Below are positions 22,239 to 30,505 of a stretch of 64,000 bases of DNA, one piece after another. Numbering within the stretch: position 1 is the stretch's first letter; each line of letters opens with the position of its first letter. The position numbers were made by a program, and so were the translations under genes. Under the pieces are notes generated by a model that did not search any database, was not told where the DNA came from, and worked only from the letters and a program-made list of their open reading frames with translations. Origin of the DNA: Flavobacterium soyangense (GTDB lineage: Bacteria; Bacteroidota; Bacteroidia; Flavobacteriales; Flavobacteriaceae); NCBI RefSeq assembly GCF_015277675.1, contig NZ_JADHEC010000021.1, forward strand, positions 1 to 64,000, in the 5' to 3' direction.

Positions 22239-22433
22239 GGATTTTTTGACCAAGAAATTTGGCTTACCAAACTAAGTCAGCTAGGCGACCCAATAGAAAA
22301 GCTAAACGAAGGAGTAGATTTTGAAATATTTAGAATAATTTTAGAGTCAGGCTTTGAGAAAATTGCCAAAGGAAAAGGTGGTCGTCCTAGGTTTGATTAT
22401 GTAATGATGTTTAATTTATCTATTTTTGTTTAA
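22239..22433 (+). pseudogene. Decayed N-terminal fragment of an IS5-family transposase
   Basis: The 346-bp stretch after the symporter holds a 64-codon open frame without a proper start that reads like the N-terminus of IS5-type (DUF772) transposases: FDQEIWLTKLSQLGDPIEKL, then VDFEIFRIILE and GGRPRFDYVMMFNLSI, ending in a stop exactly where the intact family continues. An ATG at 22210 opens a different frame that stops after 21 codons, suggesting an old frameshift. The catalytic DDE part is absent. The similar sequences ATTGATTATTT (22186-22196) and ATCGATTATTT (22442-22452) lie on both sides; whether they are relics of insertion is unclear. Confidence 0.6.
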
Positions 22434-22482
22434 TAATCAATATCGATTATTTAGGACTAGTCATTAATCCAAAAAAACAAGT

Positions 22483-24963
22483 ATGAAAAAAATTCTAAAA
22501 TTTAGCTTTAGCGCCATTTTACTTTTTTCGGTAAGTCTTATTTATTCTCAAGACAACGATAAAAAAGAAAACTCTCAGAAAAAAGACACGCTAGAAACCC
22601 AACTCAACACTCTTGATGAAATTGTCGTTGTAGGAAGTAGAAGCCCTAACAAAAGCAAACTAGAAACTGCTGTTCCTATTGATGTTGTGAATTTGGCAAA
22701 AATCAAAAACATTACGCCGCAAACAAGCATAAACGACATTTTAACTTATATGATTCCTGCTTTTAATTCCAATCGCCAATCAGCATCGGATGGAACAGAG
22801 CATATTGATCCTGCTTCTTTGAGAGGTTTGGGTCCAGACCAGACTTTAGTTTTGATTAATGGCAAAAGAAGACACACCACATCTCTGGTAAATTATCAAA
22901 ATACCGTCGGGAATGGGTCTGTTGGAACTGATTTAAGTGCTATTCCGGCTTCAGCAATAAAGCGAATTGAAGTATTACGTGATGGCGCTGCTGCTCAATA
23001 TGGTTCAGATGCCATTGCAGGAGTTATCAATTTAGTCTTGAAAGAAAACACAGGTCTAGAAGTTAATGGTACTTATGGTCAAACATCCCGCAATGATGGT
23101 CAAACCACAAACTTAAATTTGAATTATGGTCATAAACTGGGAAACAAAGGTGGCTTTATCAATCTAACCGCTGAATTTAACAATCGCGAAAAAACCAATC
23201 GTTCACAAAATCACAACTTAATTATTTTTGATCAATCAGCTTACAATAACTATTTTGCCTATGATTTTACTGATGACCCAGCGGCTTCCCGTAAAATAGA
23301 TGATGATTTGCTTGCCTCAAAGGGCTTAAACCGTAATGATTTTAACTTTCAGGTGGGTGATGCCAAAATACAAAACATCCAAGGGTTTGTAAATACTGTA
23401 GTTCCTTTGAACGACAATATCGAATTTTATGCTGCCGGTGGTTTCAATCAAAAAAACGGTACTGGATTTGGATTTAGACGTTTGCCAAGTGAAACTTATA
23501 ATGTTGTCCCTGAATTATTCCCCAATGGTTTTCAACCAGAATTGAAGTCTAATATTCTTGATGCATCCTTAATTTCTGGTTTCAGATTCAAGTTTACTGA
23601 TTGGAAATTAGATTTAAGCAATACCTTTGGAGTAAACAATTTTCAATACAATGTTGACAACACCAATAATTTTTCTTTAGGAGCGGCTAGCCCAACCAGT
23701 TTTGATGCCGGTAGCCACTCTTTTACTCAAAACACCATAAATGCTGATGCTTCCCGCGCTTACAAATCAGTTTTTAAAGGGCTAAACCTAGCTTTAGGAG
23801 CAGAATTCAGATATGAGAATTATCAAATTCTTGCTGGCGAAACAGCTTCCTATGAAAATGGTGGAGCACAATCTTTTCCGGGCTTTTCTTATTTGAATGT
23901 TGTAAATAAATCTAGAAATAGCACCGGTATTTATGCTGACGCCGAATTGAATTTTACAGATAAATTTATGGTTGGAGCTGCAGTGCGTTTTGAAAACTAT
24001 ACTGATTTTGGCAACACTACAAACGGGAAACTTTCTGCCAGATATAAAATTACTGACAAGTTTTTTGTTCGTGGTTCTGTAAGTACTGGATTTAGAGCTC
24101 CTTCATTGCAACAACAATATTTCAACAACATTGCTACCGATGTTGTGGATGGAAAATTATTAAATTCAGGAATTTTTAGAAACGATAGCGATGTTGCCAA
24201 ACAACTTGGAATTCCAAAATTAAAAGAGGAAACCTCTAATAATTACAGTTTTGGCATTGTATATTCTCCATTAAAAAAATTGCATTTTACGGTTGATGCC
24301 TACCAAATTAAAATCGACAATAGAATTATCCTTACCGGAAATTTAGGAAATGATCCTTATGGCGAACCCGTTCCGGAACTACGAGCATTGTTTGCAACTT
24401 ATGGAGCACAAACAGGTCGATTCTTTACTAATGCCATCAATACAACTACAAATGGTGTTGATTTTGTTGCAGATTATGACTTGAATTTAGGAGCTGGAAA
24501 TCTAAATATTTCGTTGTTGTACAACTACAACAAAAACAAAGTATCTGATAAATTAAATAATATCCCTGCGGCATTCGTTGGTCAGGAAGATGTTTATTTT
24601 GGCCCGCAAGAAAGAAGCTTGATAGAAACAAATACACCCTTACATAAAGGAACATTAGCCTTAAATTATGGGATTAACAAATTCAACTTCTTGTTAAGAA
24701 ACACTTATTTTGGCGAAGTTACCCGAAATGGATTCCCTTTTGGAGTCTCTCAAACACATGGTGGAAAAGTTGTAACTGACTTAACATTGGCTTATAAAGC
24801 AACCTCTAAAATCCAATTTGTTATAGGAGCCAATAATTTATTAGATGTTTTCCCGGACAAACAAGTTTATGAAAACAGTTATTTTGGAGTGTTTAAATAT
24901 GCTCCGGTTCAAATGGGAACAACAGGTGCTTACTATTTTGGAAGAATAAGTTACCAATTATAA
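22483..24963 (+). CDS. TonB-dependent outer-membrane receptor (no SusD partner)
   Basis: Outer-membrane active transporter of 826 residues. A signal peptide (MKKILKFSFSAILLFSVSLIYSQ region) precedes a TonB box (LDEIVVVGSRSP), a plug domain (SLRGLGPDQTLVLINGKRRH, IKRIEVLRDGAAAQYGSDA, IAGVINLVLKE) and a beta barrel ending in an aromatic residue pattern (YFGRISYQL). It lacks the N-terminal carboxypeptidase-regulatory-like domain of SusC proteins and has no susD beside it, so the substrate may be a siderophore, cofactor or small sugar; it cannot be told from sequence. It follows a transposase remnant and ends at a strong terminator, so it appears to be a single-gene unit. Confidence 0.88.
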   Translation: MKKILKFSFSAILLFSVSLIYSQDNDKKENSQKKDTLETQLNTLDEIVVVGSRSPNKSKLETAVPIDVVNLAKIKNITPQTSINDILTYMIPAFNSNRQSASDGTEHIDPASLRGLGPDQTLVLINGKRRHTTSLVNYQNTVGNGSVGTDLSAIPASAIKRIEVLRDGAAAQYGSDAIAGVINLVLKENTGLEVNGTYGQTSRNDGQTTNLNLNYGHKLGNKGGFINLTAEFNNREKTNRSQNHNLIIFDQSAYNNYFAYDFTDDPAASRKIDDDLLASKGLNRNDFNFQVGDAKIQNIQGFVNTVVPLNDNIEFYAAGGFNQKNGTGFGFRRLPSETYNVVPELFPNGFQPELKSNILDASLISGFRFKFTDWKLDLSNTFGVNNFQYNVDNTNNFSLGAASPTSFDAGSHSFTQNTINADASRAYKSVFKGLNLALGAEFRYENYQILAGETASYENGGAQSFPGFSYLNVVNKSRNSTGIYADAELNFTDKFMVGAAVRFENYTDFGNTTNGKLSARYKITDKFFVRGSVSTGFRAPSLQQQYFNNIATDVVDGKLLNSGIFRNDSDVAKQLGIPKLKEETSNNYSFGIVYSPLKKLHFTVDAYQIKIDNRIILTGNLGNDPYGEPVPELRALFATYGAQTGRFFTNAINTTTNGVDFVADYDLNLGAGNLNISLLYNYNKNKVSDKLNNIPAAFVGQEDVYFGPQERSLIETNTPLHKGTLALNYGINKFNFLLRNTYFGEVTRNGFPFGVSQTHGGKVVTDLTLAYKATSKIQFVIGANNLLDVFPDKQVYENSYFGVFKYAPVQMGTTGAYYFGRISYQL

Positions 24964-24989
24964 ATCATTTTTTTTAAGTTATTTTCATT

Positions 24990-25026
24990 ACTTTGCCAAG
25001 GCGAAAACCTTGGCAAAGTCTTTTTT
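24990..25026 (+). terminator. Strong intrinsic terminator after the TonB receptor
   Basis: A perfect 12-bp stem (ACTTTGCCAAGG at 24990-25001, CCTTGGCAAAGT at 25008-25019) closes a 6-nt CGAAAA loop and is followed by C and six T residues. Confidence 0.9.
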
Positions 25027-25046
25027 ATTAAATACAGAAATTAAGA

Positions 25047-26330
25047 TTGAAAAAAATTACTTGGCTTACTGCCACAGCATTGGTGGTTTCAAATATGATT
25101 GGCACCGGGATTTTTACTTCTTTGGGGTATCAGGTTGCTTATTTGACAAATACGTATTCCATAATTTTACTTTGGTTCATTGGTGGAGTATTAGCACTAT
25201 TTGGGGCTTTTTGTTATTCAGAATTAGGTAATTATTACAAAGAATCGGGTGGCGATTATATCTATTTATCACGAGGTTTTCATCCTATTTTTGGATATTT
25301 AAGCAGTTGGATTTCGCTGATTGTAGGTTTTTCCGCTCCTGTTGCTTTGGCGGCATTAGCGATGAGTAAGTATTTGCAGATTTTTGGATTAGAATTAGGG
25401 AAGGAATTTTCAATAGGGATTATTGTTCTAATAGCCATTTCACAATCTTTTAGTTTAAGAATAAGCAGTGAATTTCAAAATAGTTTTACCCTTCTTAAAG
25501 TCATATTTGTTTTGGGATTAATCGGTCTAGGCTTGTATTTGGCTCCACATACGAACAATGCAATAAATTTTGACGAAACTTGGATAAAAGAAATTCAAAT
25601 GCCAGAATTTGCAAGTTCATTGGTTTTTGTGTCTTTTGCTTACACCGGCTGGAATTCTGCTTCTTATATTGTCGGTGAGATAAAAAACCCAACTAAAAAT
25701 CTTCCAAAATCGCTCATTATTGGAACTCTATTTGTGACCTTGGTTTATGTTTTAATCAATTATGTATTTCTAAAACACGCTCCAATTGCTTCATTAGTCA
25801 ATCAAGAAGATGTCGCATCTATTGCTGCAAAAAGTTTTTTGGGATTGAATGGTGCAAAATGGGTAAGCTTTTTTATTGCGGCTCAATTAATTGCAACCAT
25901 TAGTGGCTATTTATGGATTGGTTCCAGAGTTAGTTTTGCAACTTCAAAGGAAAATAAACTATGGGGTTTTATGAACAAATCGAAAAATGGTATTCCGTAT
26001 TTAGCTTTGTGGATTCACGCTTTAATCGCGATTATAATAATTTTGACTGGAGAGTTTGAAGAAATTTTTATTTATGCTTCGTTCTTGCTGCAAATATTAG
26101 CAACACTGGCGGTTGCAACAGTTTTTACTATACCTTCAAGCAAAAGATACATTTTCAAAGGGAAATATTTTTGGGTTTTTCCGGTCGTGTTTTTAGCATT
26201 TGGTGTTTACATTTGTTATTTTACCTTTATAGCACACCCAAAAGAAAGCATCATTGGACTTTCAACTATTATAGTAGGTTTAATTTTATATTTCTTAGAT
26301 AAAAATACAAAATTAAACCCTATTCCTTAA
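25047..26330 (+). CDS. APC-family amino acid permease
   Basis: Inner-membrane amino acid transporter with about 12 hydrophobic helices. The first helix carries the APC signature SNMIGTGIFTSLGYQ, followed by SELGNYYKESGGDYIYLSRG and the helix-6 region VFVSFAYTGWNSASYIVGEI. The only usable start before helix 1 is a TTG at 25047 (TTG AAA AAA ATT), since a stop lies 16 bp upstream in frame. The gene begins 20 bp after a strong terminator. It converges on an ALDH7-type dehydrogenase gene, hinting at import of lysine or a related amine, but its substrate is not determined by sequence. Length 427 residues. Confidence 0.87.
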   Translation: MKKITWLTATALVVSNMIGTGIFTSLGYQVAYLTNTYSIILLWFIGGVLALFGAFCYSELGNYYKESGGDYIYLSRGFHPIFGYLSSWISLIVGFSAPVALAALAMSKYLQIFGLELGKEFSIGIIVLIAISQSFSLRISSEFQNSFTLLKVIFVLGLIGLGLYLAPHTNNAINFDETWIKEIQMPEFASSLVFVSFAYTGWNSASYIVGEIKNPTKNLPKSLIIGTLFVTLVYVLINYVFLKHAPIASLVNQEDVASIAAKSFLGLNGAKWVSFFIAAQLIATISGYLWIGSRVSFATSKENKLWGFMNKSKNGIPYLALWIHALIAIIIILTGEFEEIFIYASFLLQILATLAVATVFTIPSSKRYIFKGKYFWVFPVVFLAFGVYICYFTFIAHPKESIIGLSTIIVGLILYFLDKNTKLNPIP

Positions 26331-26359
26331 TTTAATCTTTTTGTTTAAATAACTCTAGA

Positions 26360-27907
26360 CTACAAATCAAATTTTATTCCTTGTGCCAATGGCAATTGCG
26401 TTCCGTAATTAATGGTATTCGTTTGTCTGCGCATATAGGCCTTCCAAGCATCTGAACCGGATTCGCGTCCGCCACCGGTTTCTTTTTCTCCACCAAAAGC
26501 GCCACCAATTTCTGCTCCAGAAGTTCCAATATTTACATTGGCAATTCCGCAATCTGAACCAGATTGAGAAAGAAATAATTCCATTTCTCGCATACTGTTC
26601 GTGAAAATTGAAGAGGAAAGTCCTTGAGGAACTCCATTTTGCAATGCAATCGCTTCTTCAATTGTGGAATATTTCATTACATATAAAATTGGTGCGAAAG
26701 TCTCAGATTGAACAATGTCAAAATGATTTTCGGCTTCAATGATACACGGTTTCACATAACATCCGCTTTCGTATCCTTCTCCTTCAACCACACCGCCTTC
26801 AACAATGATTTTTCCACCTTCTTTTTTTGCGATTTCTATGGCATTCAAATATTCCTGAACTGCTCCTTTGTCAATAAGTGGTCCAACGTGATTATTCTCG
26901 TCCAATGGATTTCCGATTTGCAATTGACTGTAGGCATTTTTCAAAACGCCGATGGTTTTATCATACACACTTTCGTGAATAATTAAACGGCGAGTCGAAG
27001 TACAACGCTGTCCAGCGGTTCCAACGGCTCCAAAAACTGCTCCAACCAATACCATACTGATGTCAGCGTGTTGCGAAACGATAATCGCATTGTTTCCTCC
27101 CAATTCGAGAATCGTGTTTCCAAAACGTTCCGCAACGGTTTTTGATACGTGACGTCCAATTCTTGTTGATCCTGTAAAAGAAACCAAGGAAATTCTTTTG
27201 TCATTATTAATTAAATCTCCAGATTCATTTCCTGTTACAAGGCAACTTACTCCTTCGGGAACATTATTTCTTTTTAAAACCGTTTTTATAATATTCTGGC
27301 AAGCAATGCCACATAAAGGCACTTTTGAACTTGGTTTCCAAATAGCAACATCTCCACAAACCCAAGCTATCATTGCGTTCCAACTCCAAACCGCAACAGG
27401 GAAGTTAAATGCCGAAATAATTCCCACGGTTCCTATCGGATGGTATTGCTCGTACATTCTGTGTTGTGGTCGTTCAGAATGCATTGTTAATCCGTACAAT
27501 TGACGTGATAAACCTACAGCAAAATCACAAATATCAATCATTTCCTGAACTTCACCATATCCTTCCTGAAGACTTTTTCCCATTTCGTAAGAAACCAATT
27601 TACCTAATGGTTCTTTGAATTTTCTTAATTCGTCTCCCATTTGACGAACGACATCTCCTCTTCTTGGAGCAGGAACCAAACGCCATTCTATGAAAGCTTC
27701 TGATGCTTTTTGCATCGTTTTTTCATAATCTTCTTTGGTCGAAGCTCTTACTTTAGCAATTAAAACTCCATCAGCAGGTGAATAGCTTTCGATGATTTTT
27801 CCGTTTGCAAAATTGTTTGCTCCCGTTGAAGTTCCTTCGTTTATGGCTTCAATGCCTAAAATTTCTAAGGCTGATTTTATTCCGAATTGATCTGCTATTG
27901 TTATCAT
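26360..27907 (-). CDS. ALDH7-type aldehyde dehydrogenase (alpha-aminoadipic semialdehyde/piperideine-6-carboxylate dehydrogenase)
   Basis: NAD-dependent oxidation of an aldehyde, most likely alpha-aminoadipic semialdehyde (piperideine-6-carboxylate) in lysine or pipecolate breakdown. The antiquitin-type signatures are clear: the active-site Glu in LELGGNNAIIV (rather than ELGGK of other ALDHs) and the catalytic Cys in AGQRCTSTRRLI; the NAD-binding turn SFTGSTRIGRHV and the C-terminal GGEKETGGGRESGSDAWK also match. The length of 515 residues fits. It is cytoplasmic and convergent with the upstream amino acid permease gene, with only 29 bp between the stops and no obvious terminator there. Confidence 0.9.
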   Translation of the reverse strand: MITIADQFGIKSALEILGIEAINEGTSTGANNFANGKIIESYSPADGVLIAKVRASTKEDYEKTMQKASEAFIEWRLVPAPRRGDVVRQMGDELRKFKEPLGKLVSYEMGKSLQEGYGEVQEMIDICDFAVGLSRQLYGLTMHSERPQHRMYEQYHPIGTVGIISAFNFPVAVWSWNAMIAWVCGDVAIWKPSSKVPLCGIACQNIIKTVLKRNNVPEGVSCLVTGNESGDLINNDKRISLVSFTGSTRIGRHVSKTVAERFGNTILELGGNNAIIVSQHADISMVLVGAVFGAVGTAGQRCTSTRRLIIHESVYDKTIGVLKNAYSQLQIGNPLDENNHVGPLIDKGAVQEYLNAIEIAKKEGGKIIVEGGVVEGEGYESGCYVKPCIIEAENHFDIVQSETFAPILYVMKYSTIEEAIALQNGVPQGLSSSIFTNSMREMELFLSQSGSDCGIANVNIGTSGAEIGGAFGGEKETGGGRESGSDAWKAYMRRQTNTINYGTQLPLAQGIKFDL

Positions 27908-28011
27908 TGTAACTTTTTTAGTTGTAATTGTTATATTTTTATGTAAAGATATTATTTTAAGATGAATCTAGATGCTATTGAGATGTTAAAATCAAAATAG
28001 GCAGAATGTAA

Positions 28012-28149
28012 GCTCCTAATAAAGCTCCAAAATTAGAATTAAGCTATGGTAAAATTAAAGAATTTCATCAGGTTGCTGTCTGTTTTTACAAAAAAAATGT
28101 GTTCATTCAAAAAGAAGGAAGTAATTTTACAATCGAAAATAAAATTTAA
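28012..28149 (+). pseudogene. Possible 3' remnant of an unidentified gene
   Basis: The gap between the aldehyde dehydrogenase and the phosphodiesterase-like gene contains a 45-codon open frame without an initiation codon that reads as ordinary protein (LELSYGKIKEFHQVAVCFYK, then VFIQKEGSNFTIENKI) and ends in a stop. I do not recognise the family. It may be the tail of a deleted gene or chance. Confidence 0.2.
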
Positions 28150-28166
28150 AATAATACTCCTCGAAT

Positions 28167-29117
28167 ATGATTTCTATTAATAGGCTCCTTATTATTTTGC
28201 TTTTAATATCAATGCAATTGTTCGCCCAGAAAGCAGCATTTAAGTTAGTTCCTCTGGGAGTAAAAGGAGGTATTGACGAAAAAAATCTTTCAGCTTACTT
28301 GGTTGCTCCTATTCACACCCATGATTTTATCTGCCTCGATGCTGGAACCATAAACGATGGAATTGAAAAAGCGGTGGCTAATAAAGTCTTTACGGTTACC
28401 CCGAGTGAAGTGTTAAGAAAATACATCAAAGGATATTGTATCTCTCACGCCCATCTGGATCATGTTTCGGGTTTGATCATTAACTCACCCGCAGATTCAT
28501 CCAAAACGATTTATGCCACAAAAAAATGCATGGAAATGATGGAAAAGCATTATTTTAACGGAGAGACTTGGGCTAATTTTGGGGATGAAGGCATGGGGTT
28601 TCAGTTAAAAAAATATCATTTCCAAACGCTTATTGTCAATGAAGAGACCCAGATTACCAATACCACAATGACAGTTAAAGCTTTTGCGTTAAGCCATGTA
28701 AATCCTTTTGAGAGCACCGCTTTTTTAATACAAAACGGAAATGATGCTATTTTATATTTGGGCGACACAGGTCCCGATTCGGTAGAAAAGAGCAATGATT
28801 TAAGCTTATTATGGCAAGCCATTGCACCATTGATTCAGCGCAAACAGTTAAGAGGGATTTTTATTGAAGTTTCATTTCCAAACGAGCAACCGGATTCCTT
28901 ATTGTTTGGGCATTTAACCCCCAACCATTTAATGAAAGAGCTTCACAAACTGGAGGAATTGACGGGAAGAACGGCCTTGAAGAATTTCAAAATTATCGTC
29001 ACTCATTTGAAACCACCAACCAAAAATATTGTAAAAATTAAAGAGCAATTGCAAAAGCAAAATGATTTAGGCTTAGAGCTCCTATTCCCAGAACAAGGAA
29101 AAAGTTATGAATTGTAG
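28167..29117 (+). CDS. Exported class II cyclic-nucleotide phosphodiesterase-like MBL-fold protein
   Basis: Metallo-beta-lactamase-fold hydrolase of 316 residues resembling class II 3',5'-cyclic-nucleotide phosphodiesterases (yeast Pde1, Vibrio CpdP). A signal peptide (LLIILLLISMQLFAQ) places it in the periplasm, as for CpdP. The metal motif is CISHAHLDHVSGL; further ligands lie in LSHVNPFESTAF, LYLGDTGPDS and the final IIVTHLKPP. If the assignment is right it would recover cAMP or cGMP as a nutrient or limit extracellular signal. The gene stands alone between a minus-strand dehydrogenase and a minus-strand nuclease-fold gene. Confidence 0.75.
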   Translation: MISINRLLIILLLISMQLFAQKAAFKLVPLGVKGGIDEKNLSAYLVAPIHTHDFICLDAGTINDGIEKAVANKVFTVTPSEVLRKYIKGYCISHAHLDHVSGLIINSPADSSKTIYATKKCMEMMEKHYFNGETWANFGDEGMGFQLKKYHFQTLIVNEETQITNTTMTVKAFALSHVNPFESTAFLIQNGNDAILYLGDTGPDSVEKSNDLSLLWQAIAPLIQRKQLRGIFIEVSFPNEQPDSLLFGHLTPNHLMKELHKLEELTGRTALKNFKIIVTHLKPPTKNIVKIKEQLQKQNDLGLELLFPEQGKSYEL

Positions 29118-29268
29118 TTTTTTAATTTTATTTGGAATTACAGCCATTGAATGCCATTTATTTTTAAACAAATAAGAAATCAAGGTACAATGAAATTTCA
29201 TACTTGGTAAAACTTTAAGTTATCCGAAATAAGTGCCTTTATGCTTTTACAAAAGAACTGGCAAAGCC

Positions 29269-30381
29269 TCACTTTTTCTCTTTTATCAAATAGATATATA
29301 CAGGAAAATGATCGCTGAATCCTACTTCGTTAACAGAATGTCGTAGCGGATATCCTTTATATTGCCCCGTGGTTTGAATCATGAACGGCCTGTTAAAAAT
29401 TCCTGCTTTCCAATATCGGAAAGAAAAATAATCGTTTCTGATTAATGTTTCGGAAACCATTATTTGGTCAAAAATATCACCTGCATCTCGATAAAATAAG
29501 GTTGCATTCCCGTCTTTATACATTTGTTCAAAAGGATTGTAAACTCCAAATTGTTTTACTTCCGATTTTTTTAACTTGGCCCCAACTCCTTCTTTCACGC
29601 TTTTATTATAAGTTCCATCGTTTAAATCTCCCATACATATAATTTTTGCTTCGGGGTTTACTTTATAAATTGAGTCCATTATTTTCCTGTCTAATCTTCC
29701 GGCAGCTTCACGAAACGGACTACTCTTTTTCTCGCCTCCGGAACGTGAAGGCCAGTGATTTACTAATAAGTTGATTTCTTCACCATCAAGAAATCCAGTT
29801 ACTAACAAAATATCTCTTGTATAAACTCTATTACTATTTATAATTTCGGTTTTGTCTTCGTCACCTTTATCTTCTTCAGTTTCATTTTCTTTTTTTATTT
29901 CTTTGTTAGTTTTACCGCGGTAGATTATCAAAGGAATATTTATAAAACTGGTTGGTTTGAAATGTTTTTTCTGATATAATAATCCAACATCAATTCCTCG
30001 CTTGTCAGGAGAATCAAAATGTACAATTCCGTAATCGATTGTTGCAAGATTGGGAGTTTTTATTAAATCTTCCAAAACGCCTCGGTTTTCAACTTCTGAA
30101 CATCCAATAAAAGTTGGCGCCTCTTTTTGTTGATCATTAGTGCCTATTTGCATCAATACTTTCGAAAGATTTTCTAATTTTTGGTTGTATTTTTTAGAAG
30201 TCCATCGTTGCAATCCATTGGGCAACCATTGATCATCATAATTGGCTCCTTTAATGGTGTCAAATAGATTTTCAAAATTATAGAATACAACTGTACGTAC
30301 AATATATTTTTTGTCTTGCGCTTTAGCGACAATCATTGAAGATAACGCAAAAAAAAGAGCAATTAAACTTAGAATTCTCAT
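29269..30381 (-). CDS. Exported endonuclease/exonuclease/phosphatase-fold enzyme
   Basis: Metal-dependent phosphodiesterase of the EEP (DNase I-like) superfamily with a signal peptide (ALFFALSSMIVAKAQ). Diagnostic pieces: VVFYNFENLFDTIKG (Asn and Glu metal ligands) near residue 33, FIGCSEVENRG, VNHWPSRSGGEK, ICMGDLNDGTYN (DxN) and the final GFSDHFPVYIYL (SDH). An acidic, repetitive insertion (KKENETEEDKGDEDK) sits in the middle, near residues 160-180. It is divergent from a TonB receptor and DUF5689 lipoprotein, which suggests that the three act together on extracellular nucleic acid; the substrate could also be another phosphoester. Length 370 residues. Confidence 0.85.
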   Translation of the reverse strand: MRILSLIALFFALSSMIVAKAQDKKYIVRTVVFYNFENLFDTIKGANYDDQWLPNGLQRWTSKKYNQKLENLSKVLMQIGTNDQQKEAPTFIGCSEVENRGVLEDLIKTPNLATIDYGIVHFDSPDKRGIDVGLLYQKKHFKPTSFINIPLIIYRGKTNKEIKKENETEEDKGDEDKTEIINSNRVYTRDILLVTGFLDGEEINLLVNHWPSRSGGEKKSSPFREAAGRLDRKIMDSIYKVNPEAKIICMGDLNDGTYNKSVKEGVGAKLKKSEVKQFGVYNPFEQMYKDGNATLFYRDAGDIFDQIMVSETLIRNDYFSFRYWKAGIFNRPFMIQTTGQYKGYPLRHSVNEVGFSDHFPVYIYLIKEKK

Positions 30382-30505
30382 GAATTTTAAATAGTATTAA
30401 AAATAAATTTAGCAAAATAATAAAAACAAATGTAATTAATAATAATTTAAAATGTACATTCACATTTTATTAAGAATATTATTCTCGTTAAATTAATTGA
30501 TTTTT

